A DNA stretch of 13,359 nucleotides, from positions 1 through 13,359 of the forward strand of contig JANLYD010000159.1 of assembly GCA_031365465.1 (NCBI GenBank), written 5' to 3'. A program made the position numbers and the translations under genes. This document shows, in pieces, positions 1 to 6,657 of this stretch. Position 1 is the first letter of the stretch. Each line of letters begins with the position of its first letter. The stretch comes from JABFRJ01 sp031365465. GTDB taxonomy: Bacteria; Pseudomonadota; Alphaproteobacteria; Rhizobiales; Hyphomicrobiaceae. The notes beneath the pieces were generated by a model that ran no database searches, was not told the DNA's origin, and worked only from the letters and a program-made list of their open reading frames with translations.

Positions 1-263
1 TGGTGCAGTCTGGCCTCGAACGCCATGCGGTTCGCATAGGCTTTGTGATCGATGGCTGGCGCAGGGATGCCTTGTGCGCGTGCCCACGCCAAGCCCTCTG
101 CCTCCGGCCGGTTGGAGAGCACGACGACGGGTTCGGCCGGAAAGCCCGGTTGCCGCATGGCCTTGACCAGGGCCTGCATGTTGGACCCGCGCCCTGAAAT
201 GAGTATGCCGACACGGCGTCTTTGCACGAGAGGGTCCAGCTTCGGTCTGAGTTTCGCGGTCAC
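1..263 (-). CDS. purN: Phosphoribosylglycinamide formyltransferase, 5' part only
   Basis: PurN transfers the formyl group of 10-formyl-tetrahydrofolate to GAR in step three of de novo purine synthesis, in the cytoplasm. Only the first 87 codons are present; the gene runs off the left edge. The protein reads RRRVGILISGRGSNMQALV at about residues 15-33. This is the first beta strand plus the GRGSN phosphate-binding loop of the family, followed by VVVLSNRPEAEGLAWA and the conserved IDHKAY stretch. The catalytic Asn-His-Asp residues lie beyond the edge. The GTG at 263 is the first possible start, because an in-frame TGA lies three codons upstream. A second GTG at 227 would give a shorter leader closer to usual PurN N-termini, so the start is uncertain. 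It follows paaI by 54 bases on the same strand, with no visible terminator, so the two may be co-transcribed. Confidence 0.88.
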   Translation of the reverse strand, partial: MTAKLRPKLDPLVQRRRVGILISGRGSNMQALVKAMRQPGFPAEPVVVLSNRPEAEGLAWARAQGIPAPAIDHKAYANRMAFEARLH

Positions 264-317
264 GTCTTTTCAGCGTGCATCCGGCAGCGATCCCAGTCAT
301 TCCCACACCCGGCGGGC

Positions 318-740
318 TCAGTCTACCAGCGTGCCAGGGATCGACCGGGACTGCCCCCGGAACTCCGCAATCACTTTGCCCACCTCGTCGCGCACGGTGA
401 CATCATAGATGCCGCTGCGCTCGGCGCGATGCCGTTCGCGCGCGTCCGCAGTCAGGACCTCGCCCAATTTTCCTGCGGCAAGGTAGGTGATCTGGCAGCT
501 TTGTGCGACGTGGCGCTGATTGCGGCTGTTGCAGGCGAAGGCGAACGCGCTGTCGGCAAGAGTATAGATGAAGCCGCCGTGCGCGATGCCATGGCCGTTG
601 ACCATCGCCTTGGTAATCTCCATCGACAACACAGCGACCCCCGGCTCCACCCGCACCAGCGTCATGCCGAGACCACGTGATGCCTGATCGCCGTCCCATA
701 ATGCGGCTGCTGATTTCTGCGCGAGTTCCGCCGGTGTCAT
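318..740 (-). CDS. paaI: Hydroxyphenylacetyl-CoA thioesterase, PaaI hotdog family
   Basis: This 140-aa protein has the size and motifs of PaaI, a hotdog-fold acyl-CoA thioesterase. PaaI hydrolyses aryl-CoA and other dead-end CoA esters, so releasing CoA during phenylacetate breakdown. The family signature NGHGIAHGGFIYTLADSAFA sits at residues 48-67. It has the HGG turn at 54-56 and the Asp at 63 that corresponds to the catalytic Asp of E. coli PaaI. The ATG at 740 lies one base after the TGA of paaG (TGA-A-ATG), which indicates translational coupling. A longer open frame running upstream into paaG was not used, because the family starts near this ATG. The paaG-paaI pairing strongly supports the phenylacetate assignment. 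Other PaaI-like thioesterases share the fold, so the exact substrate is inferred from context. Confidence 0.9.
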   Translation of the reverse strand: MTPAELAQKSAAALWDGDQASRGLGMTLVRVEPGVAVLSMEITKAMVNGHGIAHGGFIYTLADSAFAFACNSRNQRHVAQSCQITYLAAGKLGEVLTADARERHRAERSGIYDVTVRDEVGKVIAEFRGQSRSIPGTLVD

Positions 741-741
741 T

Positions 742-1533
742 TCAGCCCCGGCCGCGAAAGTTCGGCGCGCGCTTCTCGAGAAACGCCTTGATGCCTTCGA
801 CATTGTCGGGCGAGCCGATGAGGCGCCCTTGACCGGCGCGTTCGAGCTCCAGTTGCTGGGCGAGCGTGTTCGTTTCCGACGCATTGAGCGCGGCCCTGAT
901 TTCGACGAGCGCAAGCGTCGGTGCCTGAGCAAATTTGTGTGCCATCGCTTCTGCAGTGGACATCAGCGCGGCATCATCGACGGCTTTATAGATCATGCCC
1001 CAGCTTTCGGCGGTGACGGCGTCGAGCGGTTCCGCCAGCATGGCGAGCGCACGTGCCCTGGCCGCGCCCACCAGTCGAGGCAGCGTCCAGGTGCCGCCGG
1101 CATCCGGCATCAAACCGATCTTGGCGAACGCCTGCAGGAACTTCGCCGATTTTGCGGCGATGACGATATCGCACGCCAGCGCCAGATTTGCGCCGGCACC
1201 CGCCGCAACCCCGTTGACGGCGCAGATGACGGGCACGGGGAACGAGGCCAGCCGGCGGATCAGCGGATTGTAATACAACCCCAGCCGGTCCACTGGTTTT
1301 GAACCGGGTGCGCTGCTGTCGGCCAGATCCTGTCCGGCACAGAAGCCGCGTCCAGCGCCCGTGAGTATGACTGCGCGGCAAGCCGTGTCCCGTTCCGCTG
1401 CGTCGAACGCGGCGCGCAGGTCGAGATGGAGTTGCTCGGTAAAACTGTTCAGCTTGTCCGGGCGATTGAGGGTGATCGTATGCACACCGGCGCCGACGCT
1501 CGTCAGCACCGTGGTGGGCGTAGATGTCGACAT
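742..1533 (-). CDS. paaG: 2-(1,2-epoxy-1,2-dihydrophenyl)acetyl-CoA isomerase
   Basis: A 263-aa crotonase-fold enzyme; PaaG proteins are about 262 aa. PaaG isomerises ring-1,2-epoxyphenylacetyl-CoA to oxepin-CoA and later shifts a double bond in the beta-oxidation-like part of phenylacetate catabolism. The N-terminal ITLNRPDKLNSF is the usual crotonase entry. GRGFCAGQDL (61-70) and the NGVAAGAGANLALACD region (107-122) form the CoA-binding oxyanion hole. LMPDAGGTW (131-139) contains Asp134, matching the catalytic Asp of E. coli PaaG. The start at 1533 has GGAG eight bases upstream; a frame reaching 1602 adds residues unlike the family. A general enoyl-CoA hydratase is the main alternative, but the PDAGGTW motif and adjacent paaI favour PaaG. 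No paaABCDE, paaZ or paaK is in the window, so the pathway genes are split or lie beyond the edge. Confidence 0.9.
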   Translation of the reverse strand: MSTSTPTTVLTSVGAGVHTITLNRPDKLNSFTEQLHLDLRAAFDAAERDTACRAVILTGAGRGFCAGQDLADSSAPGSKPVDRLGLYYNPLIRRLASFPVPVICAVNGVAAGAGANLALACDIVIAAKSAKFLQAFAKIGLMPDAGGTWTLPRLVGAARARALAMLAEPLDAVTAESWGMIYKAVDDAALMSTAEAMAHKFAQAPTLALVEIRAALNASETNTLAQQLELERAGQGRLIGSPDNVEGIKAFLEKRAPNFRGRG

Positions 1534-1721
1534 GGTCCAGGCTCCGCTCATCATGCACGCGATCGTGTCGCAATACGATACACGGAATGTCGGTTGCCGC
1601 AATCTGAACGCTTCTGGCGACGCTGTGTTGCGAGGTTGCCAATCTCAAAACAAGTGACATTGCGGCCACGCTCAGGTCAGCGCTTGGCCGTTTGGACTAG
1701 CTCTTTCGTATCGTCTGACCC

Positions 1722-1750
1722 TTGGAACAAGCATGGTTCTCTTCTATAGT
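1722..1750 (+). promoter_or_regulatory. Sigma70-type promoter for the BON/OmpA gene
   Basis: TTGGAA at 1722-1727, a 17-base spacer and TATAGT at 1745-1750 form the best housekeeping-type promoter seen on the plus strand of this gap. Transcription would start near 1757, leaving a leader of roughly 210 nt before the ATG at 1968. Called from sequence pattern only. Confidence 0.55.
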
Positions 1751-1864
1751 CCGCCCGGGGGGCGCAGTACCGTCCGTGACTAAGTTCATTCATCGGTAGC
1801 GCCCGCAGTGCGTGTGATGATGACGAGTGCGGCGTTGCGTGCATCCAGACAAGGCCGTGCCGGA

Positions 1865-1909
1865 CCGGACGTAATCGAGCTGCTTGTTCAGCAGTCCGGT
1901 TGGCGGACT
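1865..1909 (+). promoter_or_regulatory. Leader RNA with mutually exclusive stem-loops
   Basis: Three complementary blocks overlap here. CCGGAC (1865-1870) can pair with GTCCGG (1894-1899), enclosing a small CTGCT/AGCAG hairpin (1880-1884 with 1890-1894). Alternatively AGTCCG (1893-1898) pairs with CGGACT (1904-1909) around the loop GTTGG. The two outer pairings use the same bases and cannot coexist. The structure ends 58 bases before the ATG of the BON/OmpA gene. There is no U tract, so a classic attenuator is not shown. It may affect translation or RNA stability. Confidence 0.35.
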
Positions 1910-1967
1910 TGAGTTCGATGCGGGGCGCGCAGGGCGCGCCAGTGGTGGGATTGTTGGAGTTCGTGGT

Positions 1968-4232
1968 ATGAAATGCAATCCGGTTCGCTGGCTTTGGGGT
2001 GTGTTGCCGGTCGTCGCGTTGGCTTGGGCTGCAGCGCAGACGATGCACACGAGCATCGAAGCCGACATCAAGGCCCGCGTCGACGAACAGTTGAAGGGGT
2101 CTGGCTTCCAGTGGGCGCGGACCGGTTTCTCCGGTCGTGACGGACTGTTGACGGGAACCGCGACCGACGAAGCCGATCCGGCGCGCGCCTACGACATAGC
2201 GCGCAGCATATGGGGCGTCCGTGTCGTCGAGAACAAAGCCGCCATCATCGACAAGGTCGACGGCTACGAATGGTCGGTCGGGCGCAAAGGCAACAGCGTA
2301 CGGCTCGGCGGCTTCGTGCCCAACGACAGCGTCCGTGGTGAAATCGTCAAGTCCGCCAAAGCGGCATTCTCCGGCGCAGATGTCGTCGACGAGATGAAAC
2401 TGGCGCGCGGCGTGCCCTCGCCCGACGCTTGGGTCAGCGGCGTCAATTTCGGCATCAGACAGGTCGCCGCCATGACCTCCGGCGAAGCAAAACTCAGCGG
2501 CTTGGCCCTGACAGTCTCCGGTTCTGCGGCCGATCGCAAAAGTTATGCGGGCGTCAAGGCGGCCCTGGCCAACGACCTCCCGAAGGGCATCAAGCTCGTC
2601 GACGATCGCGTCGTGGCGCCGGTGGTCAAGCCATTCGTGTGGGGCGCAGTGGTCGCGGGCAATCAGTTGGTGTTGACCGGGTATGTCGCTGGCGAGCGCG
2701 CACGGGGCGAACTGCTAGCGGCGGCGAAATCCGCGTTTCCGAAGCTGACGGTGGCCGACCGGATGGAGGTTGCCGATGGCTCGGCGGCGGGGCATGCGGC
2801 GGCCGTGAATTTGGCACTCAAACAGCTTGCCACCTTGGACGAAGGCAGCGCCGAAATTCGCGACGAACAGTTGTCTGTTCAGGGACAGGCGTCCGACGCG
2901 AAAATCGCAGACGCGGCGCGACAGGGTTTGATGAGCGGGATTCCCGCCGGCTTCCGGCTCAGCGAAGCGATCAAGGCTCGCGAGATCGTGCCTAAGGCCG
3001 TGAGCCCCTACACCACGGCCGTCTTGGCGGATGCCGCAGCCGTCGTGCTGACCGGATTTGCGCCGTCGGACAGCGCGCGTGAGCAATTCGCTCAAATCGC
3101 GCGCAATCGTTTCCCCGGCCGTCGTGTCGACAACCGCCTCGATGTCGCGCCCGGCGCGCCCGAGGGTTGGCTGCGCTGCCTCGATGGGGCCGTCAATGGG
3201 ATTGGCAAGTTGGGGGCCGGCAAGCTGAGTCTCAGCGATCGCCGTCTCGATGTCGCCGGTGCCACCGACGACGAGGACCTCGCAGGCGGGTTGCCAGCCG
3301 AGATCAAAACGGCGGTCCGATCGGATTGCGACGCGACTGTGCGGGTCGATGTGCTGGCGGAGGCGGTTCCCGATCTGGTGTGGCGCGCCCTCTACAACGG
3401 CACGGATGTGGTGCTCGAAGGCGACGTCTCCAGCAGCGCCGCCAAAAGCCTGCTCGCTGCGTCCGCCTCGCGGCTGTTCCCCAACAAGGCTGTCGTCGAC
3501 CGGACCCGAATTGTCGAAACGCGCTCCCGCCGTTGGTCTTCGGTGGCAGAACTGGGCCTCACGTCGTTGGCCGAGCTGCAAAAGGGGGAAGCCGTGTTGA
3601 CCGGCGCAAAACTGACCGTCAACGGCCAAGCGGCAAACGCGGGCCAGGTAGCGCGCGTGCAGGACAAAATCGGCCGAAGCATGCCGAAAGGCTTCTCGGG
3701 CCAGGAGCAGATCGTGGTGGCAGTTGTTGCGCCGCCGCCTCCACCGGCGCCCGTCGTGGCGGTGCCAGCAGTTACCGCACCCGTTGTGCCCCCGCCTCCG
3801 GCTCCGATGCAGAAGGCCGCGCCGGTGCCGGCCAAGCCGGTGCCTGTACCGTTGTCGCCTGTCGCCATCGCCTGCCAGACGGCGCTGCAGTCGACCGCAC
3901 GTGAGGGCATGATCAGGTTCGAGCGAGCCAGCGCAACTCTGACTGCTGAAAGCTTTGCAACGCTCAACAAGTTGGCGAGCGTGGTCAAAACCTGCCCGGA
4001 CGTGACGGTCGAGATCGAGGGCCACACCGATGCCGAAGGCACGCCCGAGCGTAATCAGGCGCTGTCCGATCGGCGGGCATCTTCGATCGTCGATTACCTG
4101 CTGCGTGGCGGCGTCGACGCAAAAAAACTGGTGGCCATCGGCTATGGTGAGACACGGCCGTTGGTGCCCAACGATACCGCTCCGAACCGCGCCAAGAACC
4201 GGCGGATCGAATTCGTCGTCAAGGCCAAGTAA
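1968..4232 (+). CDS. BON-repeat OmpA-family envelope protein, inner-membrane anchored
   Basis: 754 aa. One N-terminal hydrophobic helix (about residues 7-24, RWLWGVLPVVALAWAAAQ) with basic residues before it predicts an inner-membrane anchor or uncleaved signal, with the rest in the periplasm. A BON-like domain follows (about 28-98). Then come four tandem units of about 123 aa (99-222, 223-347, 348-469, 470-590). Each has a VVLTGFVPSDSAR-like strand, a FP..VVDR step, a LTVxGxA strand and a P.GF...IV end. A Pro/Val/Ala linker (589-632) leads to an OmpA C-terminal peptidoglycan-binding domain (about 633-754). This contains GHTD (Asp688) and LSDRRA (Arg703), matching Asp271 and Arg286 of E. coli OmpA that hold diaminopimelate, and ends NRAKNRRIEFVVK. 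No beta-barrel is seen. The start ATG has GGAG eight bases upstream; a frame from 1884 lacks such support. It heads a likely three-gene operon. BON domains are thought to contact membranes or lipids; the exact role is unknown. Confidence 0.9.
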   Translation: MKCNPVRWLWGVLPVVALAWAAAQTMHTSIEADIKARVDEQLKGSGFQWARTGFSGRDGLLTGTATDEADPARAYDIARSIWGVRVVENKAAIIDKVDGYEWSVGRKGNSVRLGGFVPNDSVRGEIVKSAKAAFSGADVVDEMKLARGVPSPDAWVSGVNFGIRQVAAMTSGEAKLSGLALTVSGSAADRKSYAGVKAALANDLPKGIKLVDDRVVAPVVKPFVWGAVVAGNQLVLTGYVAGERARGELLAAAKSAFPKLTVADRMEVADGSAAGHAAAVNLALKQLATLDEGSAEIRDEQLSVQGQASDAKIADAARQGLMSGIPAGFRLSEAIKAREIVPKAVSPYTTAVLADAAAVVLTGFAPSDSAREQFAQIARNRFPGRRVDNRLDVAPGAPEGWLRCLDGAVNGIGKLGAGKLSLSDRRLDVAGATDDEDLAGGLPAEIKTAVRSDCDATVRVDVLAEAVPDLVWRALYNGTDVVLEGDVSSSAAKSLLAASASRLFPNKAVVDRTRIVETRSRRWSSVAELGLTSLAELQKGEAVLTGAKLTVNGQAANAGQVARVQDKIGRSMPKGFSGQEQIVVAVVAPPPPPAPVVAVPAVTAPVVPPPPAPMQKAAPVPAKPVPVPLSPVAIACQTALQSTAREGMIRFERASATLTAESFATLNKLASVVKTCPDVTVEIEGHTDAEGTPERNQALSDRRASSIVDYLLRGGVDAKKLVAIGYGETRPLVPNDTAPNRAKNRRIEFVVKAK

Positions 4233-4244
4233 TGTCGAAGCCGC

Positions 4245-4280
4245 CACGAACGCGCGCACGTGCACCTGCGCCGGTTCGTG
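4245..4280 (+). repeat. Nested hairpin after the BON/OmpA gene
   Basis: CACGAAC (4245-4251) pairs with GTTCGTG (4274-4280). Inside it GCGCA (4254-4258) pairs with TGCGC (4267-4271), leaving a 2x2 internal loop. It begins 13 bases after the stop codon. No run of T follows, so it fits an mRNA-stabilising intercistronic hairpin better than an intrinsic terminator. Confidence 0.4.
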
Positions 4281-4316
4281 ACAGCCGGCACTCACACTGA
4301 ATGTTGGGGACCCCTG

Positions 4317-4421
4317 ATGGACTATCTGCTGATCAAGCTTTGGTACTGGGTGCTGTTGGCGCTTGCGATGGGGTTCGTCACGGGGTGGTTCTCGTGCGGG
4401 TCGAGCAATCGCAAGCGTTGA
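4317..4421 (+). CDS. 34-aa single-helix membrane protein
   Basis: This short frame reads MDYLLIKLWYWVLLALAM, then GFVTGWFSCGSSNRKR. A strong Shine-Dalgarno GGGGA (4306-4310) sits six bases before the ATG. Residues 8-25 form one transmembrane helix with a GxxxG motif (Gly19, Gly23). It is followed by Cys27 and a basic tail SSNRKR, which by the positive-inside rule puts the C-terminus in the cytoplasm. The gene lies 84 bases after the BON/OmpA gene and 95 before the helix-hairpin-helix gene, all on one strand. The downstream protein has a similar N-terminal pattern, a helix with small-xxx-small spacing followed by Cys-Gly and Arg-Arg, so the two may pack together. I do not recognise a named family. 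Evidence that it is a gene is the ribosome site, the clean membrane topology and the position in an operon. Confidence 0.65.
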   Translation: MDYLLIKLWYWVLLALAMGFVTGWFSCGSSNRKR

Positions 4422-4516
4422 GACGCTTGGTGCTGCTGTGCGACCGCTCCTGCGACCGAGCCAGAGTGACATGCCGATATACGCCGATACAGCGTTGACT
4501 GTTGGAGACTGACCGT

Positions 4517-6619
4517 ATGACTGCGCTTCTACTGCAAACGCTGTTGCTGATGCTTCCCGCGTTTTTGATTGGTGCGGCAATGGCATGCGGCCTGCGCAGG
4601 CTCATGCAACCTGACGCGGGCGTGGGTATGGCAACTCACGCGGTCCAGGCCGGCAAAGCGACGAACGTCGAGCCTTTGCCTGAGTACGCATCCCGAATGC
4701 CTGCGGCTGTAGCCAAGACTGCCGTCTCGCCGGCTCCGATCGCTGGGGCTGCGTCGAGTGCAGGCAATGCCGCCGCTTCCACGGCCGCACCTGTGACTGA
4801 CACTCGCGCACCGCCAGCTGCTTCGACGGCCGGCGGCAACCGCTTCGACGCGGCGCTGACCGGGCGCGCGCCGGCTGCGGTCTCTCCAGCCGCAACTGCG
4901 CCACCGGTGGCTAGCGCGACACCCGCAATTCCCGTTGTTCAAGCTCGCACGGCGCCACCTCCGCCACCGGCTGCGCCCACGAAGGCGGCCGCACCCACAC
5001 CTGCTCCCATGGTCGCAACCGCTGAAATGGTCGCCACAGCCGCTGCCGCCATGGCTGCTGCTGCGGCGGCCGTCGCCACCCAAGCTCGCAGCGCTGCTAC
5101 TGTTAAGCCCGCAGCCGGACCCATATCAGGTGCTGCGACATCAACTGCCGCCCCACCCGTGCGTCCAGCAGCGGCAATGCCTGCGGCGTCGGCCCAGCCG
5201 ACGATCGTCGTCGCGCCACCCGTGCGCGACTCTGCGATGGGCGCAAAACCCGCCGTGGACGACCTCACGCGGATCAGCGTGATAGACGCCCAACTGAGCG
5301 CCGAACTTACGAAGCTGGGGGTTTCGCGTTTCGCCCAGATTGCCGCTTGGCGGAAAACCGATGTCGACGATCTGAACAAGGCGCTCGGGTTTCAAGGCCG
5401 CATCGAGCAGGAGAACTGGATCGAGCAGGCGCAGATTTTGGCGGGCGGCAGTGAAACCTTCTATTCCGCCGCGCGCGCGAAAACGGCAACTGCTGCGTCG
5501 CCTGTAGCAGCCCCAGTCCCCGCACCCATGTCAGCCGCCGTGGCGGCAACTGTCGCGGCGTCCGCCGCCGGCATTTCCGCTCCCGCCAAGCCGGCGTCGG
5601 CACCCGCTACGACGTCCATGACGGCGTCGGTCGCGGTTGCGCCCAAAGTCGAGGAGCGTGCTGCATTTGCTCAGCCGATACAGCCACGGCCCGCTCCCGC
5701 GGTTGCCGCGCCGCCGCCGCCGCCGCCGCCGTCGATCCCGGTGCCGCCCGATCGGACGGTCGTTCCATCGCAAGCGATGGCTGCGGGACCTGCGAAGGCG
5801 GCTCCGGTCGCACCAGCTCCCCCAACACCAGCTGCAACGCCTGTGCGCCCGGCGATGACGCCATCGCGCGACACCCTCGAGCGGATCGGCGGTATCAATG
5901 GCGAAATTGAAAAGCTGCTCGGCACGCACGGCGTCAACCGTTTCACCCAGATTGCCGGATGGGCGAATTCCGACATCGAACGGTTTGATCGCCTATTGGG
6001 ATCGCAGGGCCGGATCGCGCGTGAGAACTGGGTCGAACAAGCGCAGATCCTCGCCAAAGGAGGCGACACCGCGCACTCCCGCGCTTTCGATCGCCGCTTG
6101 GCCGAAAGCAAGGACGGCCCATTGCGGCCCAAGAGCATCACCGAGGCCATCAAATCGAACGCCGGAGCACTTGCGGCGGCTCCCGTCGCTGCCGCCGCAT
6201 CCGCCGCATCGGCAGTGGTGGTGCCGGGGCGTCCGGATATCAGTGGGCTGCGCTCGGTTCGCTCCGATGCCTATCGCTCGAACTCCGACGTCACAACGGC
6301 TGCCGCCGCAGCGGCCGCAGCAAGTGTCGGCAGTGCGAAAGTAGTCCGTTCGGCCGAAATCGATGATTTGAAGCGAATTCGCGGCGTCGGCGTGCTCATC
6401 GAGAAGCGGCTGAACTCGGTCGGCGTCGTGTCCTACGCCCAGATTGCCGACTGGACGACCGACGACATCGATCGGGTCAGCGCCAATCTGGACTTCAAAG
6501 GGCGGATCGAGCGCGAAAATTGGGTCGAACAGGCGCGCATCTTGTGTGCCGGCGGCCAAACCGAATTTTCGCGCCGCGTCGACCGTGGAGAAGTCGAAAC
6601 GTCCCGGTCGAAACCATAG
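4517..6619 (+). CDS. Membrane-anchored Ala/Pro-rich protein with three helix-hairpin-helix cassettes
   Basis: 700 aa. Residues 3-25 (LLLQTLLLMLPAFLIG and on) form a membrane helix followed by CGLRR, so the body is predicted to be cytoplasmic. Long Ala/Pro linkers separate three copies of a helix-hairpin-helix (H3TH) cassette of about 65 aa, at 248-312, 451-515 and 614-680. All three keep the pattern FAQIA.W...DID followed by GRI..ENWVEQA.IL. This cassette resembles COG3743 (predicted flap-endonuclease-like H3TH domain), also found at the C-termini of L21 and NuoE in alphaproteobacteria (from memory). Only the third copy has a canonical hairpin (RGVGVLIEKRL); the first reads SVIDAQLSAEL and the second GGINGEIEKLL. 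No nuclease domain is visible, so a catalytic role is unlikely. It may bind DNA or proteins. The start ATG at 4517 has GGAG nine bases upstream. Low-complexity coding is GCC/GCG-rich and slippage-prone. Confidence 0.85.
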   Translation: MTALLLQTLLLMLPAFLIGAAMACGLRRLMQPDAGVGMATHAVQAGKATNVEPLPEYASRMPAAVAKTAVSPAPIAGAASSAGNAAASTAAPVTDTRAPPAASTAGGNRFDAALTGRAPAAVSPAATAPPVASATPAIPVVQARTAPPPPPAAPTKAAAPTPAPMVATAEMVATAAAAMAAAAAAVATQARSAATVKPAAGPISGAATSTAAPPVRPAAAMPAASAQPTIVVAPPVRDSAMGAKPAVDDLTRISVIDAQLSAELTKLGVSRFAQIAAWRKTDVDDLNKALGFQGRIEQENWIEQAQILAGGSETFYSAARAKTATAASPVAAPVPAPMSAAVAATVAASAAGISAPAKPASAPATTSMTASVAVAPKVEERAAFAQPIQPRPAPAVAAPPPPPPPSIPVPPDRTVVPSQAMAAGPAKAAPVAPAPPTPAATPVRPAMTPSRDTLERIGGINGEIEKLLGTHGVNRFTQIAGWANSDIERFDRLLGSQGRIARENWVEQAQILAKGGDTAHSRAFDRRLAESKDGPLRPKSITEAIKSNAGALAAAPVAAAASAASAVVVPGRPDISGLRSVRSDAYRSNSDVTTAAAAAAAASVGSAKVVRSAEIDDLKRIRGVGVLIEKRLNSVGVVSYAQIADWTTDDIDRVSANLDFKGRIERENWVEQARILCAGGQTEFSRRVDRGEVETSRSKP
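5711..5731 (+). repeat. CCG x7 microsatellite within the helix-hairpin-helix gene
   Basis: Seven uninterrupted CCG codons encode seven prolines (residues 399-405) in the linker before the second cassette. The repeat unit equals a codon, so slippage would change the linker length without breaking the frame. Confidence 0.85.
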
Positions 6620-6630
6620 GCCGTGCACTT

Positions 6631-6657
6631 TGCCGGTTCAGGTGACCTGAACCGGCA
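6631..6657. terminator. 27-bp palindrome between convergent genes, probable bidirectional terminator
   Basis: TGCCGGTTCAGGT (6631-6643), one central G and ACCTGAACCGGCA (6645-6657) are perfect reverse complements over 13 bp. It starts 11 bases after the stop of the plus-strand helix-hairpin-helix gene and covers the last codons and stop (6638-6640) of the minus-strand oxidoreductase. Either RNA would form a strong hairpin of about 11 bp. No long T run follows on either side, so termination may need Rho or may be weak. An operator role is the alternative. Confidence 0.55.

Larger units (their letters stand above)
1534..1967. other. Divergent intergenic region, 434 bp, between paaG and the BON/OmpA gene
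   Basis: No credible gene is seen here. On the plus strand it holds a good promoter and a leader of about 210 nt with competing stem-loops, listed separately. On the minus strand a weak candidate for paaG is TTGCGG (1602-1597), 16 bases, then TATCGT (1580-1575). It overlaps a small inverted repeat ATCGT-N8-ACGAT at 1562-1579 that could be an operator. The paaG promoter assignment is speculative. Confidence 0.6.

Noticed and set aside
1534..1602. Longer N-terminus for paaG
   Set aside because: The added residues are unlike PaaG, and the ATG at 1533 has GGAG at proper spacing and gives the family length.
1884..1967. Upstream extension of the BON/OmpA gene by 28 codons
   Set aside because: The extension lacks a ribosome site and would put a polar stretch ahead of the membrane helix. 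GGAG eight bases before the ATG at 1968 decides the start.
1968..4232. Outer-membrane OmpA porin
   Set aside because: No beta-barrel strands or cleaved leader are apparent; a hydrophobic helix at the N-terminus and BON-type repeats precede the OmpA C-terminal domain.
2715..4586. A 623-codon open frame on the minus strand
   Set aside because: It is antisense to the BON/OmpA gene, has basic low-complexity content and matches no family. It is open because of high GC and codon bias of the real gene.
4517..6619. A true flap-endonuclease function for the helix-hairpin-helix protein
   Set aside because: No PIN/FEN catalytic domain or acidic cluster is visible; only the H3TH-type cassettes and Ala/Pro linkers are present.
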